The notes beneath the pieces were generated by a model, which saw nothing but the letters and a program-made list of their open reading frames with translations, made no database searches and had not been told where the DNA came from. From Gryllotalpicola daejeonensis (GTDB lineage Bacteria > Actinomycetota > Actinomycetes > Actinomycetales > Microbacteriaceae), in NCBI RefSeq assembly GCF_039538145.1, contig NZ_BAABBV010000001.1, positions 930,001 through 994,000 of the forward strand: a stretch of DNA of 64,000 bases. Reading direction: 5' to 3'. Below, piece after piece: positions 25,401-33,342 of the stretch. Position 1 is the stretch's first letter, and each line of letters starts with the position of its first letter. A program made the position numbers and the translations under genes.

Positions 25401-26870
25401 ATGGATCCGCTCACGATCGGCCGACGCATCCGCCAGCTCCGCGGCGAGCGCGGCCTCACCCTCGAATCCCTCGCCGCTGCGATCGACCGCGCGCCGAGCC
25501 AGCTGTCGGTGATCGAGAACGGCAAGCGCGAACTCAAGCTGAGCGAGGTGAACCGGCTCGCCGAGGCGCTCGGCGTCGAGGTCGACGCGCTGCTGTCGAG
25601 CGAGCCGCCGTCGAAGCGCGCCGGCCTCGAGATCGCGCTGGAGCGCGCGCAGCGTGGGCCGCTGTTCGGCTCGCTCGGACTGCCGCCCCTGCCGTTGCGC
25701 AAGTCGCTGTCCGACGAGGCGATCGAGACGATCCTCGCGCTGCACAACGAGCTCGAGCGGCTGCACACCGAGCGGGCGGCGACGCCGGAGGAGGCCCGGC
25801 GCGCGAACACCGAGCTGCGCTACGAGCAGCGGGCGCGGAACAACTACTACGCCGATCTCGAGAAGGCGGCGCGCGAGCTTCTGACCGCGATCGGGCACCG
25901 CGGCGGCCCGCTGTCCCAGCGCGCCACGGGCGAGCTCGCGGCCCACCTCGGCTTCAGCCTGCACTACGTGCACGACCTGCCCGCATCGACGCGGAGCGTG
26001 ACCGACCGCGAGAACGGCCGCATCTACCTGCCGATCAAGCAGTCGGGAACCGACCCGCGCACCGCGCTGCTGCAGGCGCTCGCCGCCCATGTGCTGGGGC
26101 GGCCCGAGCCGCAGGACTACGGCGAGCTGCTGCGCCAGCGGGTCGAGACGAACTACCTCGCCGGCGCCCTGATGGTGCCCGAGACCAGCGCGCTCGAGTT
26201 CCTCGAGAGCGCCAAGAAGGCGCGCGAGCTCTCGGTGGAAGACCTGCGCGACGCCTTCGCGGTGTCGTACGAGACGGCGGCGCATCGCTTCACGAACCTG
26301 GCCACCGAGCACCTCGGGATCCCGGTGCACTTCCTCAAGGTGCACTCCTCCGGCGCGATCTCGAAGGCGTACGAGAACGACGACGTGCTGTTCCCGACGG
26401 ATGCCCTGGGGTCGGTCGAGGGTCAGCAGGTGTGCCGCTACTGGAGCGCTCGCCAGGTCTTCGACCGCGACGACCGCCTCTCGCCGTACCACCAGTACAC
26501 CGACAAGCCGGTCGGCTCGTACTGGTGCACGTCCAAGATCGAGTCGGCGGCGAACGGCGACTTCTCGGTGTCGGTCGGCACGAAGTTCGCGTACTCGAAG
26601 TGGTTCCGGGGCCGCGACACTCCCGTGCGGCTCGCGTCCACGTGCCCCGACCCGGCCTGCTGCCGCACACCGGATGCCGAACTCGCCACACGCTGGAAGG
26701 ACAACGCGTGGCCGAGCGCCCGGCTCAACTCCTCACTGCTCGCCGCGATGCCGACGGGCACGTTCACGGGCGTCGACCGCGTCGCCGTGTACGAGTTCTT
26801 GGAGGCGCATGCGCCGCATGATGAGCAGAGCGCGCATGCGCCGCAGGATGAGCAGGAACTCGCCGGCTAA
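25401..26870 (+). CDS. ramB: RamB-type regulator of acetate metabolism
   Basis: A 489-residue XRE-family regulator. Residues about 5-60 are the helix-turn-helix (IRQLRGERGLTLESLAAAIDRAPSQLSVIENGKRELK). The middle part resembles the IrrE/ImmA N-terminal domain (ETNYLAGALMVPE). The C-terminal third is DUF2083-like and rich in Cys (VCRYW, YWCTSKIE, STCPDPACCRT), perhaps a ligand or metal site. RamB controls aceA and aceB in Corynebacterium and Mycobacterium; here it is divergent from them. An in-frame ATG at 25389 is an alternative start. Confidence 0.87.
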   Translation: MDPLTIGRRIRQLRGERGLTLESLAAAIDRAPSQLSVIENGKRELKLSEVNRLAEALGVEVDALLSSEPPSKRAGLEIALERAQRGPLFGSLGLPPLPLRKSLSDEAIETILALHNELERLHTERAATPEEARRANTELRYEQRARNNYYADLEKAARELLTAIGHRGGPLSQRATGELAAHLGFSLHYVHDLPASTRSVTDRENGRIYLPIKQSGTDPRTALLQALAAHVLGRPEPQDYGELLRQRVETNYLAGALMVPETSALEFLESAKKARELSVEDLRDAFAVSYETAAHRFTNLATEHLGIPVHFLKVHSSGAISKAYENDDVLFPTDALGSVEGQQVCRYWSARQVFDRDDRLSPYHQYTDKPVGSYWCTSKIESAANGDFSVSVGTKFAYSKWFRGRDTPVRLASTCPDPACCRTPDAELATRWKDNAWPSARLNSSLLAAMPTGTFTGVDRVAVYEFLEAHAPHDEQSAHAPQDEQELAG

Positions 26871-26884
26871 CTACGCTGGAGTCA

Positions 26885-28069
26885 ATGGCTGGGTTCGAGC
26901 GCGGCACCCGCGGATATCGACGGATGCTTGCCGCGCTGTTCCTCGCCGGCATCGCGACCTTCGCCCAGCTCTACGCACCGCAGGCGGTGCTGCCGCTGAT
27001 CGCACGGTCCTTCCGCGTCGGCGCCGCAGACTCGGCACTGTCCATCTCGGCGGCGACGGTCGGGCTCGCGATCGGCGTGATCCCGTGGTCGCTCGTCGCC
27101 GATCGCATCGGGCGCCCGCGTGCCATGTCGGCGGCGCTCGTCGGCGCGACGGTGTTCGGCGCCCTCGCGCCGCTCTCCCCCGGCTTTCCGCTGTTCCTCG
27201 CCGGCCGGGTGCTCGAAGGCCTGTTCATCGGCGGCGTTCCCGCGCTCGCGATCGCCTACCTGAGCGACGAGATCGCGAGCGCCCACACCGCCCGCGCCGC
27301 GGGCACGTATGTCGCCGGCACCACGATCGGTGGGCTGCTCGGCCGCATCGTCGCCGGCCCGGTCGCAGACCTCGCCGGCTGGCGCGCGGGGGTGCTGGTC
27401 GTGGTCGGGGTGTGCGCGTGTGCGACGGCGGGATTCATCGCTGTCGCGCCGCGCAGGGCACGTGCCGCCTCAGCTCCGGTCGACGCGGCCGGCCTCGGCC
27501 TTCGCCGCACGCTTGCGATCCATCTCCGGTCGCCTCGCCAGCTCGCCCTCTACGCGCAGGCGTTCCTGCTGATGGGCGGCTTCGTCGCGATGTACAACTA
27601 CCTCGGGTTCCGGCTCGAGAGACATCCGTTCTCACTGCGCGCGTCGCTCATCGCGCTCGTCTTCCTCGCATATCTCGCCGGCACCTGGTCGTCAGCCCAG
27701 GCGGGCGCACTGTCGACCCGACTCGGCCGGCGCGCTGTGCTGCTGGGTTCGATCGCGGTCATGGTCGCGGGGGTCGCCGTCACCCTCTCCGACGTGCTCT
27801 GGGTCGTGCTCGCCGGGCTCGTGATCGCGACGGCGGGATTCTTCGGCGCGCACGCGATCGCCTCGGGGTGGACGGGGCACGACGCCGCCGTCGGTCGCGG
27901 CCAGGCGGCGGCGCTGTACAACCTCGCCTACTACGCGGGCTCGAGCGTGTTCGGGTGGCTCGGCGGCATCGCCTTCGGCGGAGGCGGCTGGCCGGCAGCC
28001 GTCCTGCTGATCGGCGGCCTCGCGGTGGCGGCGGCCGCCATCGCGCTCACGCTGCCGCGGCGGGTCTGA
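26885..28069 (+). CDS. MFS transporter, YnfM-like
   Basis: A 394-residue transporter with 12 predicted spans. FAQLYAPQAVLPLIA in helix 1 and the motif A loop VADRIGRPRAMSAAL place it with YnfM/arabinose-efflux-like MFS proteins. Substrate unknown. TACGCT (26872-26877) stands 7 nt before the ATG, so the gene likely has its own leaderless promoter even though ramB ends only 14 bp upstream. It is convergent with the next gene, 7 bp apart. Confidence 0.83.
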   Translation: MAGFERGTRGYRRMLAALFLAGIATFAQLYAPQAVLPLIARSFRVGAADSALSISAATVGLAIGVIPWSLVADRIGRPRAMSAALVGATVFGALAPLSPGFPLFLAGRVLEGLFIGGVPALAIAYLSDEIASAHTARAAGTYVAGTTIGGLLGRIVAGPVADLAGWRAGVLVVVGVCACATAGFIAVAPRRARAASAPVDAAGLGLRRTLAIHLRSPRQLALYAQAFLLMGGFVAMYNYLGFRLERHPFSLRASLIALVFLAYLAGTWSSAQAGALSTRLGRRAVLLGSIAVMVAGVAVTLSDVLWVVLAGLVIATAGFFGAHAIASGWTGHDAAVGRGQAAALYNLAYYAGSSVFGWLGGIAFGGGGWPAAVLLIGGLAVAAAAIALTLPRRV

Positions 28070-28076
28070 CGCAGCG

Positions 28077-28415
28077 CTACAGCCCGCTGAGGCCGCCTGC
28101 CGCCTTGAGGTAGTCGGCCGCCTCGTTCTCGCCCATGAGCACCATCCCGCGCACGCCGTGGGCCGAACGCGACATCGCGTCGATCCAGACGCGGTTGAGC
28201 TCGGGCGGCCGGCTGCCCGAGAAGCGGAAGGCGAGCGGGATCGCCGGCGAGATCCAGAGGCTGATGCGACCCGAGCCGCGCTCGGCGGGGATGCTGAAGT
28301 TGACCAGGAACGACTCCTGCAGACGCAGCTTCGCGACGATCGCGATCTTCAGGTGCGCCAGCGCGCGGTCTTCGACCTCGTGCTCAGCACCCGACCCGTA
28401 GACGAGATACCCCAC
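28077..28415 (-). CDS. Small Microbacteriaceae-type protein (DUF7882-like)
   Basis: A 112-residue soluble protein starting at GTG (MGYLVYGSGAEHEVEDR). The patterns LAHLKIAIVAKLRLQESFLVNF, GSGRISLWISPAIPLAFRFSG and RPPELNRVWIDAM match a small family I know from Microbacteriaceae, sometimes mislabelled as an ATP-dependent DNA ligase. No ligase motif is present and the function is unknown. It is a useful taxonomic hint. Confidence 0.72.
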   Translation of the reverse strand: MGYLVYGSGAEHEVEDRALAHLKIAIVAKLRLQESFLVNFSIPAERGSGRISLWISPAIPLAFRFSGSRPPELNRVWIDAMSRSAHGVRGMVLMGENEAADYLKAAGGLSGL

Positions 28416-28486
28416 GGGACAAGGATGACACGGGCCGCAGCGGGCGGCTGTGAAGTTCGCATTACGTTACGGCCGGGCGCGGGAGC

Positions 28487-29320
28487 CTAGAGACCGTGCT
28501 CGACGAGCCACTCGAGCGCGTTCGGAAGCGCCCGCAGCGCCGAGACGTGCCCGTCCTCGGCGAGCCACCACGAGGTGGCGTCCGGCAGTGCGCGCAGCAG
28601 CCGGGTGGCGTGTCCCGCGGGAATCACGCGGTCCTGCTCGCCCTGCACGATGAGGACGTGCGCACGGATGTCTGCGAGGTCGACGCCCCAGTCGAAGACG
28701 TACGCGCAGTCGTCGTCGATCTCGCCGCCGCCGGCCTGCGCACCGCCCGCCTGGGCATCAGCCCCGAGGTCGGCCCACTCACCCTCGAGCGCCGCCCAGT
28801 CGGCGTCGGTGAACGTGCCCGGGTCGAACTCGGCCGTCTGCGCGTACAGCGCGCGAGCCGACAGCCCCTCCGTGGCCGCGCGCAGCGCCCTCGGGTCCGC
28901 CATGCCGGCGAACCAATCGCGGTCTGTCGCCCGATACGGTGCGGGCGAGGCGAAGGTCGCCACGCCGCTCACCCGCTCGCCCGCGAGCGCCGCGACCGCC
29001 AGCGCGTGCGGGCCGCCGCCCGAGGCGCCCACGGTCGCGAACCGCTGCACGCCGAGTGCGTCGACGACCGCGAGGACGTCGCGCGCGGCATCCGCCACGC
29101 TGCGGCCCACCAGCCGCGTCGACCCGCCGTAGCCCGGGCGCGCCACCGAGACGAGCCGCACTCCCGCACGCTCCGCAGCTGCCCGCACCGGCGCGATCAG
29201 CCGCCCGGTGTGCGGTGTGCCCGAATGCCACACCAGCACCCGGTCGGCGGGCTGGCCCGTGTCGAAGTACTGCACGACGCGCCCGTCGGGCAGGGTGAGT
29301 GCGGCCGCGGCATCCGTCAT
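28487..29320 (-). CDS. Alpha/beta hydrolase
   Basis: A 277-residue hydrolase. The nucleophile elbow is GASGG in ATVGASGGGPHALAVAAL (Ser), the acid is probably in VQGEQDRVIP and the His is in AEDGHVSALRALP. The early VLVWHSGTPHTGRLI replaces the usual HG oxyanion motif. Substrate unknown. ATG at 29320 is preceded by GGGAG at 7 nt; an upstream in-frame start at 29347 is less likely. Confidence 0.8.
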   Translation of the reverse strand: MTDAAAALTLPDGRVVQYFDTGQPADRVLVWHSGTPHTGRLIAPVRAAAERAGVRLVSVARPGYGGSTRLVGRSVADAARDVLAVVDALGVQRFATVGASGGGPHALAVAALAGERVSGVATFASPAPYRATDRDWFAGMADPRALRAATEGLSARALYAQTAEFDPGTFTDADWAALEGEWADLGADAQAGGAQAGGGEIDDDCAYVFDWGVDLADIRAHVLIVQGEQDRVIPAGHATRLLRALPDATSWWLAEDGHVSALRALPNALEWLVEHGL

Positions 29321-29412
29321 CTCTTGGCTCCCATGCTTCGCTCTCATACCCGGTACCCGCCCGCCTTTGTGCTTTCTCAGTGCCCGACGGGATAACGTCG
29401 TCTTCGGAACTC

Positions 29413-30525
29413 ATGGACGTCACCATCATCGTGCCGACCTTCAACGAATCGTTGAACGTCGAGGAACTCATCACTCGCACCGAAGCCGCCGTCGGGCAGC
29501 GCGCCGTCGAGATCGTCTTCGTCGACGACTCCAACGACGAGACGCCGCAGGTCATCGAAGAGGCGGCGGCGCGGCACGCCATCCCCGTGCGGCTGATCCA
29601 CCGCGACGTTCCTGTCGACGGTCTGGGCGGCGCCGTGCTCGAGGGGTTCCGGGTGGCGAACGGCAGCTGGGCGGTCGTCATGGACGGCGACTTGCAGCAC
29701 CCGCCCGAGATGCTGCCGCGCCTGATCGACACCGCACTCGGCGGCGACGCGAACATCGTCGCCGGCTCGCGCTTCGTCGAGGGCGGCTCGGCCGAGGGCC
29801 TCTCCGACGGGCTGCGCGTCTTCCTGTCGCACTTCGGCAACGGCATCACGAAGCTGCTGTTCCCGCGGAAGCTCAAGAACTCGACCGACCCGATGTCGGG
29901 GTTCTTCGCGGTGAAGCTCGACGAGCTCGACATCGCGGCGCTGAAGCCGCGTGGCTTCAAGATCCTGCTCGAGATCCTGTGCCGCAAGCAGATGCGGCTC
30001 GCCGAGGTGCCCGCGACGCTCGCGCCCCGCGGCGGCGGCGAGTCGAAGGCGGACATCAAGCAGGTGTGGCGTCTGACCCGGCAGATCGTCGAGCTGCGCA
30101 TCGGCCGCATGCCCGGCTTCGCGCTGATCGGCTTCGTCGGCGGTGTCGCGAACCTGATCATCATGGGCCTGCTGCAGCACGCGGGCTGGAACTACATCGA
30201 GGCGGCCTCGGCTGCCGCGGCGATCACGATCGTCGGCAACTTCATCGCGCAGGAGCACTGGCTCTACCACGACCTGCGCGCGGGCGCCCGGAAGCTGTGG
30301 TGGCGCTTCGGGCACTCCGCGGGCTTCAACGCGATCGAGTCGGCCGTGCGCACCTTCGTGCTCTTCGCGGTCGTCGAGCTGCTGCACCTGCACAACCACA
30401 CCGTGCTCACGCAGGGCGTGCTGCTCGTGATCGGCTTCCTGCTGCGCTACGCGTACCACGAGCGCGTGGTCTACCGGCAGCTCGCCGGCGAGGATTCCGA
30501 AGAGATTCCGAGCACTCGGGCCTAG
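29413..30525 (+). CDS. Family 2 glycosyltransferase with GtrA membrane domain
   Basis: A 370-residue protein. Residues 1-215 are a dolichol-phosphate-mannose-synthase-like GT2 domain: IIVPTFNESLNVEEL, FVDDSNDET, and the metal-binding DGDLQHPPE. Residues about 235-355 are a four-helix GtrA-like domain (FALIGFVGGVANLIIMGLL). Such fusions charge polyprenyl phosphate with a sugar and help flip it for cell-wall glycosylation. The stop codon TAG at 30523 is also the start of the -10-like element of the following gene. Confidence 0.85.
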   Translation: MDVTIIVPTFNESLNVEELITRTEAAVGQRAVEIVFVDDSNDETPQVIEEAAARHAIPVRLIHRDVPVDGLGGAVLEGFRVANGSWAVVMDGDLQHPPEMLPRLIDTALGGDANIVAGSRFVEGGSAEGLSDGLRVFLSHFGNGITKLLFPRKLKNSTDPMSGFFAVKLDELDIAALKPRGFKILLEILCRKQMRLAEVPATLAPRGGGESKADIKQVWRLTRQIVELRIGRMPGFALIGFVGGVANLIIMGLLQHAGWNYIEAASAAAAITIVGNFIAQEHWLYHDLRAGARKLWWRFGHSAGFNAIESAVRTFVLFAVVELLHLHNHTVLTQGVLLVIGFLLRYAYHERVVYRQLAGEDSEEIPSTRA

Positions 30526-30534
30526 CGTGAGCTC

Positions 30535-32073
30535 GTGAGCAGCAGCGGCGGGCGACGTCAGTGGCGGCCCGCCGCGGCGGGCCTCGCCGCCGCGCTGCTC
30601 GGTCTCGGCGCGGGTGGCATCGTCGCGGCGATCTTCGCCCGGGCGTTCAGCCCGCTCGTGGTCGTCGGCTCTGCCGTCATCGACCTGACGCCCGGGGCAC
30701 TGAAAGAGGCCGTCATCAGGGTGTTCGGTCACGGCGACAAGCCCTTCCTGTTCGTCGTGCTCTCGGTGGTCGTCGCGGTCGTCGCCACGCTGGCCGGAGT
30801 GCTCGAGGTACGGCGCCCCTGGCTGGGTCGCGCGATCGTGCTCGCCGGCGGCGCGCTCGGCGTGGCCGCCGCGCTGTCGCGCGCCGACGCCACCCCGCTT
30901 TCCGCGCTGCCCGCCGCCGTCGCGGGTGTCGCGGCCGCCTGGGCGCTGGCGTTCCTGGTGAGACGGATGCCTCCGGCCGAACCGCCTCGCGCGCAGACCG
31001 CCCCCTCGCGCCGCGCCTTCCTGTGGTGGTCTGCGGGGGCGGCCGCGGTCGGGCTGATCGCCACCGTCGGCGGCCAGCTCGCGACGCGCACGGCCAGTGC
31101 CGCGGCGAACGCCCGTGCGGTCTTCAAGCTGCCGCGGCCTACGGCATCCACCCCGCCCGTGCCCGCCGCCGCGTCCTTCGACGTGCCGGGCATCACGCCC
31201 GTGATCACGCCGCTTCCGCAGTTCTACCGGACCGACGTCGAGCTCGTGATCCCGCAGCTCGACCCGCAGCAGTGGTCGCTGACGGTGCACGGCCTGGTCG
31301 AGCGGCCGTTCACCCTGACGTGGGCAGAGCTCAACGAGCTGCCGATGGAGGAGCACTACGTCACCCTCGCGTGCGTCTCGAACGAGGTCGGCGGCCCGCT
31401 GATCAGCACGGCGAAGTGGCTCGGCTACCCCGTGCGGCTGCTGCTCGAGCGCGCCGGCGTGAAAGAGGGCGCCGACATGGTCTACTCCGAGAGCTTCGAC
31501 GGCTACACCGCCGCGACACCGCTCGAGGCCATGACCGACCCCGACCGCGCGTCGCTGCTCGCGATCGGCATGGACGGCCAGCCGCTGCCCTTCGCGCGCG
31601 GCTTCCCGGCGCGGCTCGTGGTGCCGGGGCTCTACGGCTACGTGTCGGCGACGAAGTGGGTCGTCGACCTCAAGGTGTCGCGCTTCGCCGATCAGAAGGG
31701 CTATTGGGTCACCCAGGGCTGGGCCGAGAAGGCGCCCGTCAAGCAGTCCTCGCGCATCGACGTGCCACGGCCGGGCCGCACGCTCGCGGCAGGGCACCAG
31801 TGGGTCGCGGGAGTCGCGTGGGAGCAGCACGTCGGCATCTCGAAGGTCGAGGTGCAGGTCGACGACGGGCCGTGGCACGAGGCAGAGCTGGCGCGCGCGA
31901 TCAACGCCGACACGTGGGTGCAGTGGCGCTGGGCGTGGGATGCCACGCCGGGCGACCACCAGCTGAGGGTGCGCGGCACGAACGCAAAGGGCGTTCAGCA
32001 GACCTCCGGCGTCTCAGACGTGCTGCCCGACGGCGCCACGGGCTGGCACACCCTCGAGGTGACAGTCAAGTAG
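30535..32073 (+). CDS. Membrane-anchored molybdopterin oxidoreductase, sulfite oxidase family
   Basis: A 512-residue protein. Residues about 8-145 hold four membrane helices. A Tat-like RRAFLWW precedes a further helix at about 158-178, placing the catalytic part outside. The oxidoreductase domain (about 200-410) has the molybdenum Cys in YVTLACVSNEVGG and YTAATPLEAM; a Mo-co dimerisation domain follows (AGVAWEQHVGISKVEVQVDDGPW, WRWAWDATPG). Sulfite or a related oxo-substrate is likely. GTG at 30535 lies 6 nt after TAGCGT (30523-30528). Confidence 0.87.
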   Translation: MSSSGGRRQWRPAAAGLAAALLGLGAGGIVAAIFARAFSPLVVVGSAVIDLTPGALKEAVIRVFGHGDKPFLFVVLSVVVAVVATLAGVLEVRRPWLGRAIVLAGGALGVAAALSRADATPLSALPAAVAGVAAAWALAFLVRRMPPAEPPRAQTAPSRRAFLWWSAGAAAVGLIATVGGQLATRTASAAANARAVFKLPRPTASTPPVPAAASFDVPGITPVITPLPQFYRTDVELVIPQLDPQQWSLTVHGLVERPFTLTWAELNELPMEEHYVTLACVSNEVGGPLISTAKWLGYPVRLLLERAGVKEGADMVYSESFDGYTAATPLEAMTDPDRASLLAIGMDGQPLPFARGFPARLVVPGLYGYVSATKWVVDLKVSRFADQKGYWVTQGWAEKAPVKQSSRIDVPRPGRTLAAGHQWVAGVAWEQHVGISKVEVQVDDGPWHEAELARAINADTWVQWRWAWDATPGDHQLRVRGTNAKGVQQTSGVSDVLPDGATGWHTLEVTVK

Positions 32074-32085
32074 GCGGTCCCAACC

Positions 32086-32145
32086 TCGCGAGTACGCAGT
32101 ACTCGCGACAATGGGCGCGGTTTGAGCGCGACTACTGCGTACTCG
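32086..32145. repeat. Palindromic repeat between convergent genes
   Basis: Positions 32086-32108 form a perfect 10-3-10 palindrome (arm TCGCGAGTAC, spacer GCA). A 13-base piece of it, CGAGTACGCAGTA (32089-32101), recurs as its exact reverse complement at 32133-32145, inside the end of the transporter gene. Alternative hairpins are possible, so it may act as a two-way terminator or be a dispersed REP-like element. No second copy was found in the window. Confidence 0.7.
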
Positions 32146-33310
32146 ACGCGACAGCCCAGACCGCGACGGCGCCGAGCACGACCGTGACCGGGGCGAGGAT
32201 CGCTCCGTAGAGCACGAACCGGCCCCAGCGGATGCCGAGGCCGAGACGCTGCAGCCGCTCGTGCCACAGCAGCGTGGCTAGCGACGCCCACGGCGTGACG
32301 AGCGGGCCGGCGTTCACGCCGACCAGCAGCGCGAGCCCGGGCAGCAGGCCGTGCACCGCCGGTTCGATCGCGAGGTAGGCGGGCAGGTTGTTCGTGACGT
32401 TGGCGGCGAGGGCACCGACCCCGGCGACGCCGAGCAGTGCGGGCATCCCGTCGCCCTGCGGCACGAGGTGCGCGAGCAGCGCGCGCAGGCCGGCCGCGTC
32501 GAGGGCCGCGACGGCGAGGAACAGGCCGCACACGAGCACGAGCGTGGGCCACGGCAGCAGGTGCACCGTCAGCTCGCCGCGGCGCAGCAGCGCGAAGGCA
32601 CCGGCGAGCACGACGGCCGCGGCGCAGGCGGGGATCCACACGGCGACGCCCGAGACCAGGCCGCCGATCAGCAGCACGAGCACGACCCCGGCGATGACGG
32701 TGAGGCGGGCGTCGGCGACGCGCACCGGCCCCGGGTCGTCGTAGCGGCGCCCCAGCTCGCGGCGGAACAGCAGCGCGACCAGCGCGAGCGGAACGAGCAC
32801 GCCCACCGCCTGCGCGGGCCACGCCGCCGCCGCGAACCGCGCCGGGCCGATGCCGCCGAGGTGCTGCTCGGCGAGCAGGTTGGTGAGGTTCGAGACGGGC
32901 AGCAGCAGCGAGCCGGTGTTCGCGAGCCACACGGTCGTGAGCGCGAACGGCAGGGGGCTCAGCCCCACCCGCCTGGCGAGCACGATGACGATCGGGGTCA
33001 GCAGCACCGCCGTCGTGTCGAGCGACAGGAACGCGGTGCTGACCACGGCGAGGGCCGCCACCAGCAGCCACAGCAGCCAGCCCCGCTGCCGCCCCCAGCG
33101 CGCGGCGAGCGCCGCCACCCAGTCGAACAGACCGGCGGCCGTCGCGAGCTCGGCGACCACCGTGATGGCGACGACGAACAGCAGGATGGGCCAGACACGG
33201 ATGCCGAGCGCCGCGGCATCCTTCACAGGAAGCTGGCCCGTCGCCAGCGCGACGCCCCCGCAGGCGAGCAGCACCGCGCCGAACAGGGCGGTGCGCAGCG
33301 GACGGGTCAC
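32132..33310 (-). CDS. ArsB/SLC13-type anion transporter
   Basis: A 392-residue membrane protein of the ion transporter superfamily that includes ArsB, CitM and NhaD. The duplicated hairpin motifs are visible: SLDTTAVLLTPIVIVLARR and LANTGSLLLPVSNLTNLL in the first half, ANVTNNLPAYLA and GVNAGPLVTPWASLATLLW in the second. Arsenite or a dicarboxylate is possible; no ars genes are adjacent. The GTG start follows TAACGT (33318-33323, minus strand) by 7 nt. The last codons lie inside a palindromic repeat. Confidence 0.8.
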   Translation of the reverse strand: MTRPLRTALFGAVLLACGGVALATGQLPVKDAAALGIRVWPILLFVVAITVVAELATAAGLFDWVAALAARWGRQRGWLLWLLVAALAVVSTAFLSLDTTAVLLTPIVIVLARRVGLSPLPFALTTVWLANTGSLLLPVSNLTNLLAEQHLGGIGPARFAAAAWPAQAVGVLVPLALVALLFRRELGRRYDDPGPVRVADARLTVIAGVVLVLLIGGLVSGVAVWIPACAAAVVLAGAFALLRRGELTVHLLPWPTLVLVCGLFLAVAALDAAGLRALLAHLVPQGDGMPALLGVAGVGALAANVTNNLPAYLAIEPAVHGLLPGLALLVGVNAGPLVTPWASLATLLWHERLQRLGLGIRWGRFVLYGAILAPVTVVLGAVAVWAVASSTQ

Positions 33311-33342
33311 CCTGTCGACGTTAGCCGGTGACGGGCCTCAGC

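Noticed and set aside
29377..31959. An 860-residue open frame on the minus strand opposite the glycosyltransferase and molybdopterin enzyme
   Set aside because: It is an antisense shadow typical of high-GC DNA: low-complexity Arg/Glu/Val composition, no domain, and both plus-strand genes have clear family motifs.
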